Notes under the pieces: generated by a model | Databases searched by the model: none | Seen by the model: only the letters and a program-made list of their open reading frames with translations | Told to the model about the DNA's origin: nothing | Shown here: piece by piece, positions 32,694-41,784 of the stretch | Numbering within the stretch: position 1 is the stretch's first letter | Layout: the number at the start of each line of letters is the position of its first letter | Made by a program: the position numbers and the translations under genes | Assembly: GCA_964414785.1 (NCBI GenBank) | Contig: CAYPXZ010000005.1 | Location: 62,001-126,000 of the forward strand | Direction of reading: 5' to 3' | DNA from: Palsa-1447 sp964414785 | Lineage (GTDB): Bacteria; Verrucomicrobiota; Verrucomicrobiia; Opitutales; Opitutaceae | DNA length: 64,000 bases

Positions 32694-35600
32694 ATGTGGA
32701 TCGTCCGCCTAGCCCTTCGCCGTCCCTACACCTTCACGGTGATGGCGCTGCTCATCCTCATCCTCGGGGTGCTTTCGGCGCTGAAGATGGCAAAGGACAT
32801 ATTCCCGTCGATCGACATCCCGGTTGTCGTGGTCATCTGGCAGTACAACGGGCTGACACCGGAGGAGATGGCCAAGCGGGTCGTGACGCCGAGCGAGCGG
32901 GCCATGACGACGACCGTGAACGACATCGAGCACATGGAGTCCCAGTCGTTCATCGGGGTCGGCGTCATCAAGATCTTCTTCCACCCGGGCACGAGCGTCG
33001 ACGCAGCCGTGGCCCAGGTGACGGCCATCAGCCAGACCATCGTCCGGATCCTGCCTCCCGGCGGCACGCCCCCGCTCATCATCCGCTTCAACGCCTCCAA
33101 CGTGCCCATCCTCCAGCTCGGCCTCGGGAGCAAGACGCTCTCCGAGCAGCGGCTCTTTGACATCGGGCTCAACTACCTGCGCGTCCAGCTTGCGACCGTG
33201 CAGGGCGCGTCGGTCCCCCTTCCCATGGGCGGGAAGGTGCGCCAGATCATGGTCGACCTGGACCTGAAGGCGCTCGAGTCGAAGGGCCTCTCGCCGAGCG
33301 ATGTCAACCTCGCCCTCTCGTCCCAGAACCTGACCCTGCCCTCCGGCACCGCGAAGATCGGCGACCGCGAGTACGACGTCCTGCTCAACAGCAGCCCCCC
33401 CAACTTCGCCGACCTGGGCAACCTCCCCATCAAGGCCGTGAACGGCTCGATGGTCTACATCCGCGACGTGGCCCAGGTCCGCGACGGGTTCATCCCCCAG
33501 ACGAACATCGTCCGCCAGGACGGGACCCGGGGGGCCCTCACCATCATCCTCAAGAGCGGCTCCGCCTCGACCCTCGACATCATCGACCGCCTGAAGGCCG
33601 AGCTTCCCCACATCCGAAGCACCCTCCCCCCGGACCTGGACATGAAGCCGGAGTTCGACCAGTCGATCTTCGTGCGGGCCGCGCTCAACGGCGTCGTCAA
33701 GGAGGCTGTGATCGCCGCGCTCCTGACGGCGGCGATGATCCTGCTCTTCCTCGGCACATGGCGCAACACGCTCGTCGTCGCCCTCTCCATCCCGCTCTCG
33801 ATCTTCTGCTCGATCATCTGCCTCTACGCCCTGGGCCAGACGATAAACGCGATGACCTTGGGGGGCCTCGCCCTTGCGGTGGGCATCCTGGTCGACGACG
33901 CCACGGTCACGATCGAGAACATCGACCGCAACCTGATGATGAAGAAGACGCTGGTCCGGGCCGTCCTGGACGGCGCCCAGCAGATCGCCGTCCCCGCGTT
34001 CGTCTCGACCCTTTGCATCTGCATCGTCTTCGTGCCGATCTTCTTCCTGGAGGGGACCGCCAAATTCCTCTTCGGCCCCCTCGCGATGGCGGTCATGTTC
34101 GCGATGCTCGCCTCCTATTTCCTGTCGCGCACCGTCGTGCCGACGTTCGTGCACTACCTGCTCCGCGGCCAGCCCGTCCTCCATGACGACGGCAAGGGGC
34201 ACGCGGACTCGGGCGACGTCTTCTGGCGGGTCCATGTCGCCTTCAATCGGCACTTCGAGAACTTCCGCTCGGGCTACACGGCCCTCCTCGACAAGGCCCT
34301 CAACCGGCGCAGGCGGGTCCTCGCCGTCATGGTTGTCCTCATCCTGCTGAGCGCGCTCGCCCTTCCCTTCCTTGGCCGCGACTTCTTCCCGATCGTCGAT
34401 GCGGGCCAGTTCCGCCTCCACGTGCGGGCGCCCGATGGCACCCGAATCGAGGAGACCGAGAGGTACTTCACCCGCGTTGAGGACATCATCCGGCAGGAGA
34501 TCCCTGCCGAGGAGCTCCAGACGATCATCGACAACATCGGCCTACCGAACGGGAGCACCGGGCTCGCCTTCAGCGACACGGCCACGATCGGCACGGCCGA
34601 CGGCGAGATCCTCGTGGCGCTCAACCCGGAGAAGCACGGATCGACCTGGGCCTACGTGCGCAAGATCCGGGCGCGCCTCAACAGGGAGCTGCCAAGCTGC
34701 ACCTTCTTCACCCAGCCCTCCGACATCGTCGGGCAGATTCTCAATTTCGGGCTGCCCGCGCCGATTGACCTCCAGATCGCGGGTGCCGACGCACCGGGCA
34801 ACTACGCGCTCATCAAGGAGCTCGCCGCCCGCGTCGCCCTGATCCGGGGGGCCGTCGACGTCCACGTCCACCAGGTCGTAAACGCCCCCGCGCTGGCGGT
34901 CAACGTGGACCGCACGAAGGCCGAGCAGCTGGGGCTCACGCAGGGAGACGTGGCGAACAATGTCCTCATCTCCCTTACCGGGACCTCCCAGATCGCGCCC
35001 AGCTACTGGCTCAGCCCCCAGGGCATCCAGTACTTTGTCGCGGCCCAGGCCCCGCAGCGCACGATCGACTCGATCGAGGCCCTGAAGGCCCTGCCGGTCG
35101 GCATCGCCCGGGGCTCGGGCACCCTGGAGGTCCTCGGCAACGTGGCGACCGTCCAGCGCACCTCCGTCCAACAGGTCGTCGGCCACTACAACATCCAGCC
35201 CGTCTACGACGTGTACGCGAACGTGGACCGCCGGGACCTGGGCGCCGTGGCCTCCGATGTGCGCAAGCTCCTGCCGGAGTTCGAGAAGAGGCTGCCCCGC
35301 GGGAGCCAGATCCGCCTCAGGGGCCAGGTCCAGAGCATGGACGCCTCCTTCCTGGGCCTGGGGATCGGCGTCGTCTTCGCCATCGCCCTGGTCTACCTCC
35401 TTATGGTCGTCAATTTCCAGTCCTGGCTCGACCCCTTCATCATCATCATGGCGCTGCCGGGCGCCCTGTGCGGGGTCATCTGGATTCTCTTCCTGACAGG
35501 CACCACGCTCAGCGTGCCGTCGCTGATGGGCGCCATCATGAGTGTCGGTGTTGCCACCGCCAACTCGATCCTCCTGGTGACCTTCGCCAACGACCTGCGG

Positions 35601-35888
35601 CTCGAGGGCAAGGATTCGCGGGAGGCGGCGCTCCTTGCCGGCCACACCCGGCTTCGCCCGGTCCTCATGACCGCGCTTGCGATGGTGATCGGCATGCTCC
35701 CCATGTCCCTCGGCCTGGGCGAGGGCGGCGAGCAGAACGCGCCCCTCGGCCGGGCCGTCATCGGCGGCCTGCTCGTTGCGACGGCGGCTACCCTTCTCTT
35801 CGTGCCGGTCGTCTACGCGACCCTCAGGAAGAAGCCCGGGCACGCGCCCGAGGCGGAGCTCGAGGAGGAGCTCCGAGTCCAGGCATGA
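32694..35888 (+). CDS. RND multidrug efflux pump, inner-membrane subunit (AcrB/MdtB-like)
   Basis: The 1064-residue protein is a full-length hydrophobe/amphiphile RND transporter. Helix 1 begins at RPYTFTVMALLILILG. Two large periplasmic domains flank the central helices, and GILVDDATVTIENIDRN in TM4 carries Asp401-Asp402, the proton-relay pair of HAE1 pumps. The GxGxxN-like block in the second half (VGVATANSILLVTFAND) is also present. It exports drugs, dyes or toxic metabolites using protons. It is first in a pump-adaptor-channel operon; the order with the pump first is less common than adaptor first. Its substrate is unknown. Confidence 0.94.
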   Translation: MWIVRLALRRPYTFTVMALLILILGVLSALKMAKDIFPSIDIPVVVVIWQYNGLTPEEMAKRVVTPSERAMTTTVNDIEHMESQSFIGVGVIKIFFHPGTSVDAAVAQVTAISQTIVRILPPGGTPPLIIRFNASNVPILQLGLGSKTLSEQRLFDIGLNYLRVQLATVQGASVPLPMGGKVRQIMVDLDLKALESKGLSPSDVNLALSSQNLTLPSGTAKIGDREYDVLLNSSPPNFADLGNLPIKAVNGSMVYIRDVAQVRDGFIPQTNIVRQDGTRGALTIILKSGSASTLDIIDRLKAELPHIRSTLPPDLDMKPEFDQSIFVRAALNGVVKEAVIAALLTAAMILLFLGTWRNTLVVALSIPLSIFCSIICLYALGQTINAMTLGGLALAVGILVDDATVTIENIDRNLMMKKTLVRAVLDGAQQIAVPAFVSTLCICIVFVPIFFLEGTAKFLFGPLAMAVMFAMLASYFLSRTVVPTFVHYLLRGQPVLHDDGKGHADSGDVFWRVHVAFNRHFENFRSGYTALLDKALNRRRRVLAVMVVLILLSALALPFLGRDFFPIVDAGQFRLHVRAPDGTRIEETERYFTRVEDIIRQEIPAEELQTIIDNIGLPNGSTGLAFSDTATIGTADGEILVALNPEKHGSTWAYVRKIRARLNRELPSCTFFTQPSDIVGQILNFGLPAPIDLQIAGADAPGNYALIKELAARVALIRGAVDVHVHQVVNAPALAVNVDRTKAEQLGLTQGDVANNVLISLTGTSQIAPSYWLSPQGIQYFVAAQAPQRTIDSIEALKALPVGIARGSGTLEVLGNVATVQRTSVQQVVGHYNIQPVYDVYANVDRRDLGAVASDVRKLLPEFEKRLPRGSQIRLRGQVQSMDASFLGLGIGVVFAIALVYLLMVVNFQSWLDPFIIIMALPGALCGVIWILFLTGTTLSVPSLMGAIMSVGVATANSILLVTFANDLRLEGKDSREAALLAGHTRLRPVLMTALAMVIGMLPMSLGLGEGGEQNAPLGRAVIGGLLVATAATLLFVPVVYATLRKKPGHAPEAELEEELRVQA

Positions 35889-35931
35889 CCCGCCCTCCGG
35901 CCCCCCTTCGAAGCCCCCTATCCAGCCGAAC

Positions 35932-37059
35932 ATGAAGCTCTCAAGCATACTGCTCATCACCGCCGCCGCGGTCGCCGCCGTCGTCGTCGCCGGGGTCCTT
36001 CCCCGGCTTCGCTCGGCGCACGCCCTCGAGGGACAAACCGACGCGACGTCGAAGCCCGTCGTCAGCGTCGTCATCGCGACCCGGGCCACCAAGGCGGCCG
36101 TCGTCACGCTGCCCGGGGCCATCACGGCGCTCCAGGACACGCCCATCTATGCGCGGACGACGGGCTTCATCGGGAAGTGGACGGCGGACCTGGGCGACCA
36201 CGTCAAGGCGGGACAGGTCCTCGCCGTCATCGAGGGCCCGGACCTGGACCAGGAGCTCAACCAGGCAAAGGCCGCGCTCGAGCAGGCTCGCGCCAACCTT
36301 GAGATCGCCCGCACGAGCGCCTCACGGTGGAAGGCCCTGGGAGAGCAGAACGCCGTGGCCCAGCAGGACGTCGACCAGAAGGCGGCCGACTTCGCGGGTG
36401 CCAACGCCGCGGTCGTCGCGTCGCAGGCGAACGTCGACCGGCTCGCCCAGCTGAAGGACTTCCAGCAGGTCACGGCGCCCTACGACGGGGTCATCACCGC
36501 GCGAAACGCGCAGGTCGGGGAGCTGATCAATGGGGGCGCCGGCGTCGAGATCTACCACATTGCCCAGACCGAGACCCTTCGGGTCATGGTGACGGTGCCC
36601 CAGGCCAACGTCCGCTCGATCAAGGTGGGCATGGCCGTCGAGGTCCTCGTTCCGGAGTTCCCGGGCAGGGCCTTCCGGGGAGAGATCGCGCGCTTCGCGG
36701 GGGCCTTGGACGGCGCCTCGCGCACCCTTCTGACGGAGGTCAGGCTCCCCAATCCGAAGGGCGAGCTCTTCCCGGGGATGTTCGCAGAGGTGCGCTTTAG
36801 CTTTCCGTCCGCCCAGCCGGCGATCCTGCTTCCGTCCAACGCCGCGATCATCAACGCCACCGGAAACATGGTCGCCGTCGTCGACGCCGAGAACAGGATC
36901 CACCTTCAGCGGGTGACGCTCGGCCGGGACTTCGGCAACCAGATCGAGGTGCTGGACGGGTTGAACCCGGGCGCCCGCGTGGTCGCGGCACCGCGCGACT
37001 CGCTCGTGGAGGGCGGCGAGGTCAGCCCTGTTGACGCCGAGGCGCCCGCAAAGCCGTGA
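35932..37059 (+). CDS. RND efflux periplasmic adaptor (membrane fusion protein)
   Basis: The 375-residue adaptor bridges the pump and outer-membrane channel. It begins with a hydrophobic anchor or signal (SILLITAAAVAAVVVAG). A barrel-sandwich domain follows (TTGFIGKWTADLGDHVKAGQVLAVIEGPDL), then an alpha-hairpin coiled coil (about 95-160), then the second lipoyl half (VTAPYDGVITARNAQVGELI), beta-barrel and membrane-proximal domains. ATG 35932 is chosen because the signal segment starts there, 43 bases after the pump stop. The last codons overlap the GTG start of the channel gene. No lipobox is evident. Confidence 0.92.
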   Translation: MKLSSILLITAAAVAAVVVAGVLPRLRSAHALEGQTDATSKPVVSVVIATRATKAAVVTLPGAITALQDTPIYARTTGFIGKWTADLGDHVKAGQVLAVIEGPDLDQELNQAKAALEQARANLEIARTSASRWKALGEQNAVAQQDVDQKAADFAGANAAVVASQANVDRLAQLKDFQQVTAPYDGVITARNAQVGELINGGAGVEIYHIAQTETLRVMVTVPQANVRSIKVGMAVEVLVPEFPGRAFRGEIARFAGALDGASRTLLTEVRLPNPKGELFPGMFAEVRFSFPSAQPAILLPSNAAIINATGNMVAVVDAENRIHLQRVTLGRDFGNQIEVLDGLNPGARVVAAPRDSLVEGGEVSPVDAEAPAKP

Positions 37060-38474
37060 CCCGCCCCCCACATCGCTATCTCGGCGGCCTTTGCGCCGCG
37101 GTGCTGGCCGTCTTCGCCGGCTGCGCGGTCGGCCCCGATTACACGAGGCCGGCCGTACCCACACCGGACGCCTACGCGGAACTCGGGGCGTGGAAGAAGG
37201 CCGAGCCCAGGGACGGCGCGAGCCGGGCCGGATGGTGGCACATCTTCAACGACCGGACGCTCGACGACCTCGAGGAGCAGGCGGCCTCCGCGAGCCCGAC
37301 CTTGCGGGCCGCGCTCGCCCGCTACGACCAGGCGCTGGCCGCGGCGCGAATCGAGCGGGCGCAGGCCTACCCGGCCCTTACGGCCGGGGGGACCGCCGTG
37401 CGCGAGCGATTCTCAGGCAACCGCCAGGTCGAGTTCCCGGGCACCGCGTTCGCCTACACCGCCAACTCCTTCGACCTGCCGCTCCAGCTCAGCTACGAGG
37501 TGGACCTCTTCGGGTCGGTTCGCCGCGCCATCGAGGGCGCCAGGGCGTCGGCCGAGGCGGAGGGGGCCAACTACCAGAACGTCCTCCTCCTGCTCGAGGC
37601 CGGCGTCGCCCGGGACTACTACAACCTTCGCTCCCTTGTCGCGCAGCGCGAGCTCCTCGCCCAGGACGCCGCCCTCCTTTCCGACGCCCTCGAGCTCGTC
37701 CAGAAGCTTCGCCGCGGCGGGGCCAACAGCGACCTGGACGTCTACCAGGCCCAGGCGGAGCTCGAAAGCGTCCGCAGCAGCGAGCTCGCCGCCGAGCGCG
37801 CGATCGCGACGGCGCAGCATGCTCTCGCGGTCCTCGTCGGGCGCAACCCCGAGGGTTTCGCGCTCGACGTGCGCCCGCTTGGAGCCGACGTGCCTGACGT
37901 GCCGGTGGGGCTGCCGAGCGACCTCTTGGAGCGCCGGCCCGACATCGCGGCGGCGGAGCGGACATTGGCGGCGGCGAACGCCCGGATCGGCGTCGCGAAG
38001 GCGGCATTCTTCCCGTCGATAGGGCTTACGGCCTTCGCGGGCGCCAACAGCTCCGATCTGAACAACCTGCTGACCTGGGGCAGCCGCGAATGGGCGGCCG
38101 GCCCCGCCCTGTCGCTGCCCCTCTTCAGGGGAGGGGCGAACGTGGCGGGCCTGCAGCAGGCGAAGGCGGCCTACGAGGAGGCCCTCTCCAATTACCGCCA
38201 GCATGTGCTGGTGGGCTTCCAGGAGGTCGAGGACGGCCTTTCCGACCTGAGGCTCCTGTCCCGCCAGACCCAGGTCCTCGGGAGGGCCGTGGAGGCCTCC
38301 CATGGCGCCACACGGCTCTCCACGCTCCGGTACAAGGCCGGGCTCGTGAGCTACATTGAGGTGATCGAGAGCCAGCGGACCCAGCTCGACAACGAGATCT
38401 CGCTCACCCAGGCCCGCGCCAGCCGGCTCGAGGCCACGGTCCTTCTCATCCGCGCCCTTGGCGGGGGTTGGTGA
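37056..38474 (+). CDS. Outer-membrane efflux channel lipoprotein (OprM/NodT family)
   Basis: The 472-residue TolC-like protein starts at a GTG that overlaps the adaptor stop (GTGA). Its signal ends in the lipobox VFAGC (Cys at about residue 24) followed by AVGPDYTRPAVPTP, typical of NodT-type channel lipoproteins. Two duplicated OEP domains follow (about 60-250 and 270-470) with long helices, including LPSDLLERRPDIAAAERTLAAANARIGVAKAAFFPSIG, a strong family signature. It trimerises to form the exit duct of the RND pump. It is the last gene of the operon, and a candidate terminator follows. Confidence 0.93.
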   Translation: MTRPPHRYLGGLCAAVLAVFAGCAVGPDYTRPAVPTPDAYAELGAWKKAEPRDGASRAGWWHIFNDRTLDDLEEQAASASPTLRAALARYDQALAAARIERAQAYPALTAGGTAVRERFSGNRQVEFPGTAFAYTANSFDLPLQLSYEVDLFGSVRRAIEGARASAEAEGANYQNVLLLLEAGVARDYYNLRSLVAQRELLAQDAALLSDALELVQKLRRGGANSDLDVYQAQAELESVRSSELAAERAIATAQHALAVLVGRNPEGFALDVRPLGADVPDVPVGLPSDLLERRPDIAAAERTLAAANARIGVAKAAFFPSIGLTAFAGANSSDLNNLLTWGSREWAAGPALSLPLFRGGANVAGLQQAKAAYEEALSNYRQHVLVGFQEVEDGLSDLRLLSRQTQVLGRAVEASHGATRLSTLRYKAGLVSYIEVIESQRTQLDNEISLTQARASRLEATVLLIRALGGGW

Positions 38475-38512
38475 CCTGGCCCAGCCTGCCTGCCCGCGGG
38501 CTCCCCGGGGCT

Positions 38513-38537
38513 CCGGAGGCTTCCGGGCCGGGCATTT
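38513..38537 (+). terminator. Candidate terminator after the RND efflux operon
   Basis: A hairpin with arms CCGGA and TCCGG around four bases is followed, after a GC-rich stretch, by TTTT at 38534-38537. It lies 39 bases beyond the channel stop. The short stem and short T-tract make it only a moderate call. Confidence 0.35.
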
Positions 38538-38606
38538 TGGCATGAGCGGCCCCGTGCGGTAAGCCGTTGCGCTAACAGCGCTTCTACTTTCGTAGATCAT
38601 TATGGC

Positions 38607-38626
38607 CCAAATCCCCAAAGATTTGG
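38607..38626. repeat. Inverted repeat upstream of the OpgC-like gene
   Basis: Arms CCAAATC and GATTTGG flank six bases. A smaller hairpin (CTAC/GTAG around four bases) lies at 38584-38595, and GCGCT/AGCGC lies a little before it. The cluster of small repeats sits 44-85 bases before the GTG start. No function can be assigned. Confidence 0.3.
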
Positions 38627-38669
38627 CGAATGTGGAACGATTCGTGGTACGGAGTGTCCGGGAAACGCA

Positions 38670-39821
38670 GTGAAGAATACCATTCAAGGTCTTCCGGGCA
38701 CTCGCGACCTGCGCTTTGACACGCTGCGGGGACTGTTTCTTGTCCTCATGACGATCAATCACTTGCCCACGGAGATGCGGGCCGTCACGGACCAGCCGCT
38801 GGGGCTCTTCACGGCGGCCGAGGGCTTCGTCTTCCTTTCCGGGCTCCTGGCGGGCTGGGTCTACACCCGGAAGTTCCGATCCGTGGGCCGCGAGGGGCTC
38901 TGGCAGGCCACGGTGGACCGGGCGAAGAGCATCTACTGGTGGCAGGTCGGCGCCCTCCTCGCATCCTTCGTCCTCGTGCGGCTGACGGAGCGTTTCTTCG
39001 GCTATTGTTCGCCCACCGTGCCCAAGCTCTTCTTTGAGCACCCGCTGGAGGCGCTGGGCCTGGGCCTCTCGCTCCTCTACCAGCCCGGCCTTCTGGACCT
39101 GCTTCCCATGTACTGCGGGTTCGTGCTCCTTCTGCCCGCGGTCATCTCCGGGCTCGAGGCGGGCCGGCGTTGGCTTGTGCTCGGCCTTAGCGGGGCGGCG
39201 TGGCTCGCGGTCCAATGGGCGCCACCGATTGACGGAGCCCCCCTCTACCCGATCAACACCGGCAGCTTCAACCTCTTCGCCTGGCAGTTCCTCTTCGTCG
39301 CCGGGGTCGTGATAGGCCATGCCCGGGTGAGCGGCTTCGCGCAGGTGGCCAAGCCCAGCCGCTGGGTGCTTGCAGCCGCGGGAGCCCTCGCCGTCTACGG
39401 GTTCGGCGTCCGCCATTTCCAGTGGCCCTACCTCTGGCCCGACCGCGTCTTTGGCATCCTGGTCAACAAGCCCGCGCTCGGCCTCCTTCGCATGGCGGAC
39501 TTCGGATCGGTCGCCTACCTCGTGGCCGCTGCCGGCAGCCGCTTCCCCGCGCTCCTGACCTCGCGCGCCCTCTCGTTCCTCGGACGCCACTCCATCGCGG
39601 TCGTCGCGGCCCAGAGCGTCGCCATCATGACGCTGCTCCAGTTCCCGGCGTTCTTCGGGAACGCCACGACGCGCACGCTCACGGCGTTCGCCACCATCGG
39701 CTTCCTCTTCGCCGCCGCCCACGTGCACGAGGTCCTCTCCGCCTCGCCCTCGGAAGCAATCGGATCTCGCCAGCCCGCGCGCCGCGGTCTAGTCGGATCC
39801 GATGGAGCACGAGCGGCTTGA
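38670..39821 (+). CDS. OpgC-like membrane acyltransferase-family protein
   Basis: The 383-residue polytopic protein opens with TRDLRFDTLRGLFLVLMTINHLP, the typical N-terminus of OpgC proteins, which in enterobacteria add succinyl groups to osmoregulated periplasmic glucans. About ten membrane helices are predicted. AAEGFVFLSGLLAGWVYTRKF and LSFLGRHSIAVVAAQSV are further family-like stretches. It starts at a GTG and overlaps the HD-phosphohydrolase gene by 20 bases. No opgG or opgH homologue is in the window, so its acceptor may be another surface glycan. The family call is good; the acyl donor and acceptor are unknown. Confidence 0.8.
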   Translation: MKNTIQGLPGTRDLRFDTLRGLFLVLMTINHLPTEMRAVTDQPLGLFTAAEGFVFLSGLLAGWVYTRKFRSVGREGLWQATVDRAKSIYWWQVGALLASFVLVRLTERFFGYCSPTVPKLFFEHPLEALGLGLSLLYQPGLLDLLPMYCGFVLLLPAVISGLEAGRRWLVLGLSGAAWLAVQWAPPIDGAPLYPINTGSFNLFAWQFLFVAGVVIGHARVSGFAQVAKPSRWVLAAAGALAVYGFGVRHFQWPYLWPDRVFGILVNKPALGLLRMADFGSVAYLVAAAGSRFPALLTSRALSFLGRHSIAVVAAQSVAIMTLLQFPAFFGNATTRTLTAFATIGFLFAAAHVHEVLSASPSEAIGSRQPARRGLVGSDGARAA

Positions 39822-40401
39822 AAAGCAGGTACGGTTCATCGTCGAGGTCGACAAGCTAAAGGAGATCTTCCGCCAGACGCTCTGCATCCAGAGCCGGCGG
39901 CCCGAGAACGACGCCGAGCACTCGTGGCACCTGTGCCTCGCCGTTATCGTCCTCGCCGAGCACGCGAACGAGCCGGGGATCGACGTCCTTCGCATCCTCA
40001 AGATGCTCCTCATCCACGACCTGGTCGAGATCGACGCGGGCGACACGTTCGCGTACGACACCGCACGCATGGCCGGCCAGCACGAGCGCGAGGCGATCGC
40101 CGCGGACCGGATCTTCGGCCTGCTCCCTGCGGACCAGTGCGCGCAGTTCAGGGCCCTCTGGGACGAGTTCGAGGAGAAGCGCACGCCGGAGTCGAAGTTC
40201 GCAAACGCGATCGACCGCTTCCAGCCGGTCCTCCTCAACTGCAGCACCGAGGGGGCCGCATGGAACCGCCACAAGGTCACCGCCGACAGGGTCATCGCCC
40301 GCAACGCGCACATCGCCGAGGGCTCAACCGCGGTCTGGGCCGAGGCGCTGCGAAGGATCAACGAGGCCGTCGCGGCCAAGCACCTCGCGCCGGGCGCCTA
40401 G
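39802..40401 (+). CDS. HD-domain 5'-deoxynucleotidase-like phosphohydrolase (YfbR family)
   Basis: The 199-residue cytosolic protein carries a complete HD domain: the first His in RPENDAEHSWHLCLAV, the His-Asp pair in MLLIHDLVEIDAGD, and a conserved Asp in the FANAIDRFQPVL helix. It resembles YfbR-like 5'-deoxynucleotidases and other bacterial HD hydrolases that remove phosphate from nucleoside monophosphates. It overlaps the OpgC-like gene by 20 bases and the convergent dGTPase gene by four bases. With dGTPase and cytidine deaminase nearby, a role in nucleotide salvage or dNTP balance is likely but the substrate is not shown. Confidence 0.82.
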   Translation: MEHERLEKQVRFIVEVDKLKEIFRQTLCIQSRRPENDAEHSWHLCLAVIVLAEHANEPGIDVLRILKMLLIHDLVEIDAGDTFAYDTARMAGQHEREAIAADRIFGLLPADQCAQFRALWDEFEEKRTPESKFANAIDRFQPVLLNCSTEGAAWNRHKVTADRVIARNAHIAEGSTAVWAEALRRINEAVAAKHLAPGA

Positions 40402-41666
40402 CCAAGGTCCCTGAAGGAGCCGAACTCCGGGTCGAAGAGGCGGCGATAGGTCCTAACGATCATCCCGTCGGTCAGGCCCGCGAGCCAGTCGCAGATCTGC
40501 CGCGCCTTGGCGCGGCGCGTCTTCGCCCCGTCCAGGAGCCGACCGACCGCCGGCGGCAGGATGCGTATCACCCGGGGCCCGGGCTCGACGTAGTTCCTCC
40601 AGCACGAGTCCCACAGGTCAAACAGCACCTTGCGGGCCTTGTGCTCCATCTGCTGGAGCTGGGGGCTCTCGAATATGACGTCGTTCGCGAGCTTCTTGTA
40701 GAAGAGCGCCTGCCTCTCGGCCTCGGGCGCCACGACCAATTCGAAGCGGTAGCGGTTCGTCGCGCGGGCCATGAAGTTGTCGCGCTCCCTCAGCCTGCAC
40801 GCCGTGATGAAGGCCCCGATCCTCGAGGAGAAGATCCCCTCGAGGCGGTCGGTGCGGATGGCGTCCAATAGCTCGTCCAGGAGCCTAAGGCCCGCGGCGT
40901 CGCCGACGTTCTGGTTCGCCCACGCCTCGATCCGGTCGATCGTCAGGAACCCCGTCTTCACGCCGTCGACGATGTCGTTGAGCGAGTAGGCCGCGTCGTC
41001 CGCCCAGTCCATGATCTGGCACTCCACGCTCTTGAACCCGTTCAGGGTCTCGCCCGGGCGCAGGCTGCGCGGCACGCGCGCACCCCCGAAGACGAAGCCG
41101 AGCACGTCCTTCTGGGAGTCGTAGAGGAAATGGTTCTTCGGCGGGGTGCCGAACTCGCGGTGGAGCGTCTTGTACTTGAGGACCCCGTCCAGGAGGGCCC
41201 GTGTGGGCTGCATCCCGCGGACCCCGGATCGGTCCTGGTACATGGTGCCGATCAGCAGGTGCAGGGTCTGGGCGTTGCCCTCGAATCCCCCCCAGCCCGC
41301 CATGAGCTCCTGGAGGGTGCGCTCTCCCGAGTGCCCGAAGGGCGGGTGCCCGAGGTCGTGCGAGAGGCACACGGCCTCGACCAGGTCGCTGTCGATGTAG
41401 AAGTCGTCCCCGAGGGGGCCCTTGACGGTGCGCAGGTACTGGCAGATCGACCTGCCGATCTGGGCCACCTCCATCGAGTGCGTCAGGCGCGTCCTGTAGA
41501 AGTCGTACTCCCCGGAGAGGAAGACCTGGGTCTTCGACTGGAGCTTGCGGAAGGCGTGCGCGTGGATGATCCGGTCGCGGTCGATCTGGAATGCGTTTCG
41601 GTAGTCCGTCTTGCGCTCCCCTCCGTAGGTCTCGCTGTCGAAGGCTTTGTAAAATCGGTTGGTCAT
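40398..41666 (-). CDS. Deoxyguanosinetriphosphate triphosphohydrolase-like HD protein
   Basis: The 422-residue protein matches the dGTPase family, which cuts dGTP (or other dNTPs) to deoxynucleoside and triphosphate. RDRIIHAHAFRKLQSKTQVF contains the first His. CLSHDLGHPPFGHSGE is the diagnostic HD motif with the following conserved HSGE. SVECQIMDWADDAAYSLNDIVDG holds the final metal Asp. ATG 41666 (MTNRFYKAF) is preferred; an ATG at 41687 adds seven residues. The class 2 dGTPase length fits. It is convergent with the HD-nucleotidase gene and divergent from tdh. A bacteriophage-restriction role is known for some relatives but nothing here points to it. Confidence 0.9.
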   Translation of the reverse strand: MTNRFYKAFDSETYGGERKTDYRNAFQIDRDRIIHAHAFRKLQSKTQVFLSGEYDFYRTRLTHSMEVAQIGRSICQYLRTVKGPLGDDFYIDSDLVEAVCLSHDLGHPPFGHSGERTLQELMAGWGGFEGNAQTLHLLIGTMYQDRSGVRGMQPTRALLDGVLKYKTLHREFGTPPKNHFLYDSQKDVLGFVFGGARVPRSLRPGETLNGFKSVECQIMDWADDAAYSLNDIVDGVKTGFLTIDRIEAWANQNVGDAAGLRLLDELLDAIRTDRLEGIFSSRIGAFITACRLRERDNFMARATNRYRFELVVAPEAERQALFYKKLANDVIFESPQLQQMEHKARKVLFDLWDSCWRNYVEPGPRVIRILPPAVGRLLDGAKTRRAKARQICDWLAGLTDGMIVRTYRRLFDPEFGSFRDLG

Positions 41667-41784
41667 GTGCGCGTGGGTAGAGAGCAATCATCCGCGCCCC
41701 CGGACGCAATCCCCGACGTTACAGGCGCACCCTCTGTTCGTGGTTGTTTTGGAGGTCCCAAGCGACAAGCATTGCGGCACCCAA

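Noticed and set aside
40398..41666. dGTPase as part of an anti-phage defence island
   Set aside because: Neighbours are threonine catabolism, salvage and membrane genes; no nuclease, retron, cyclase or other defence gene is present.
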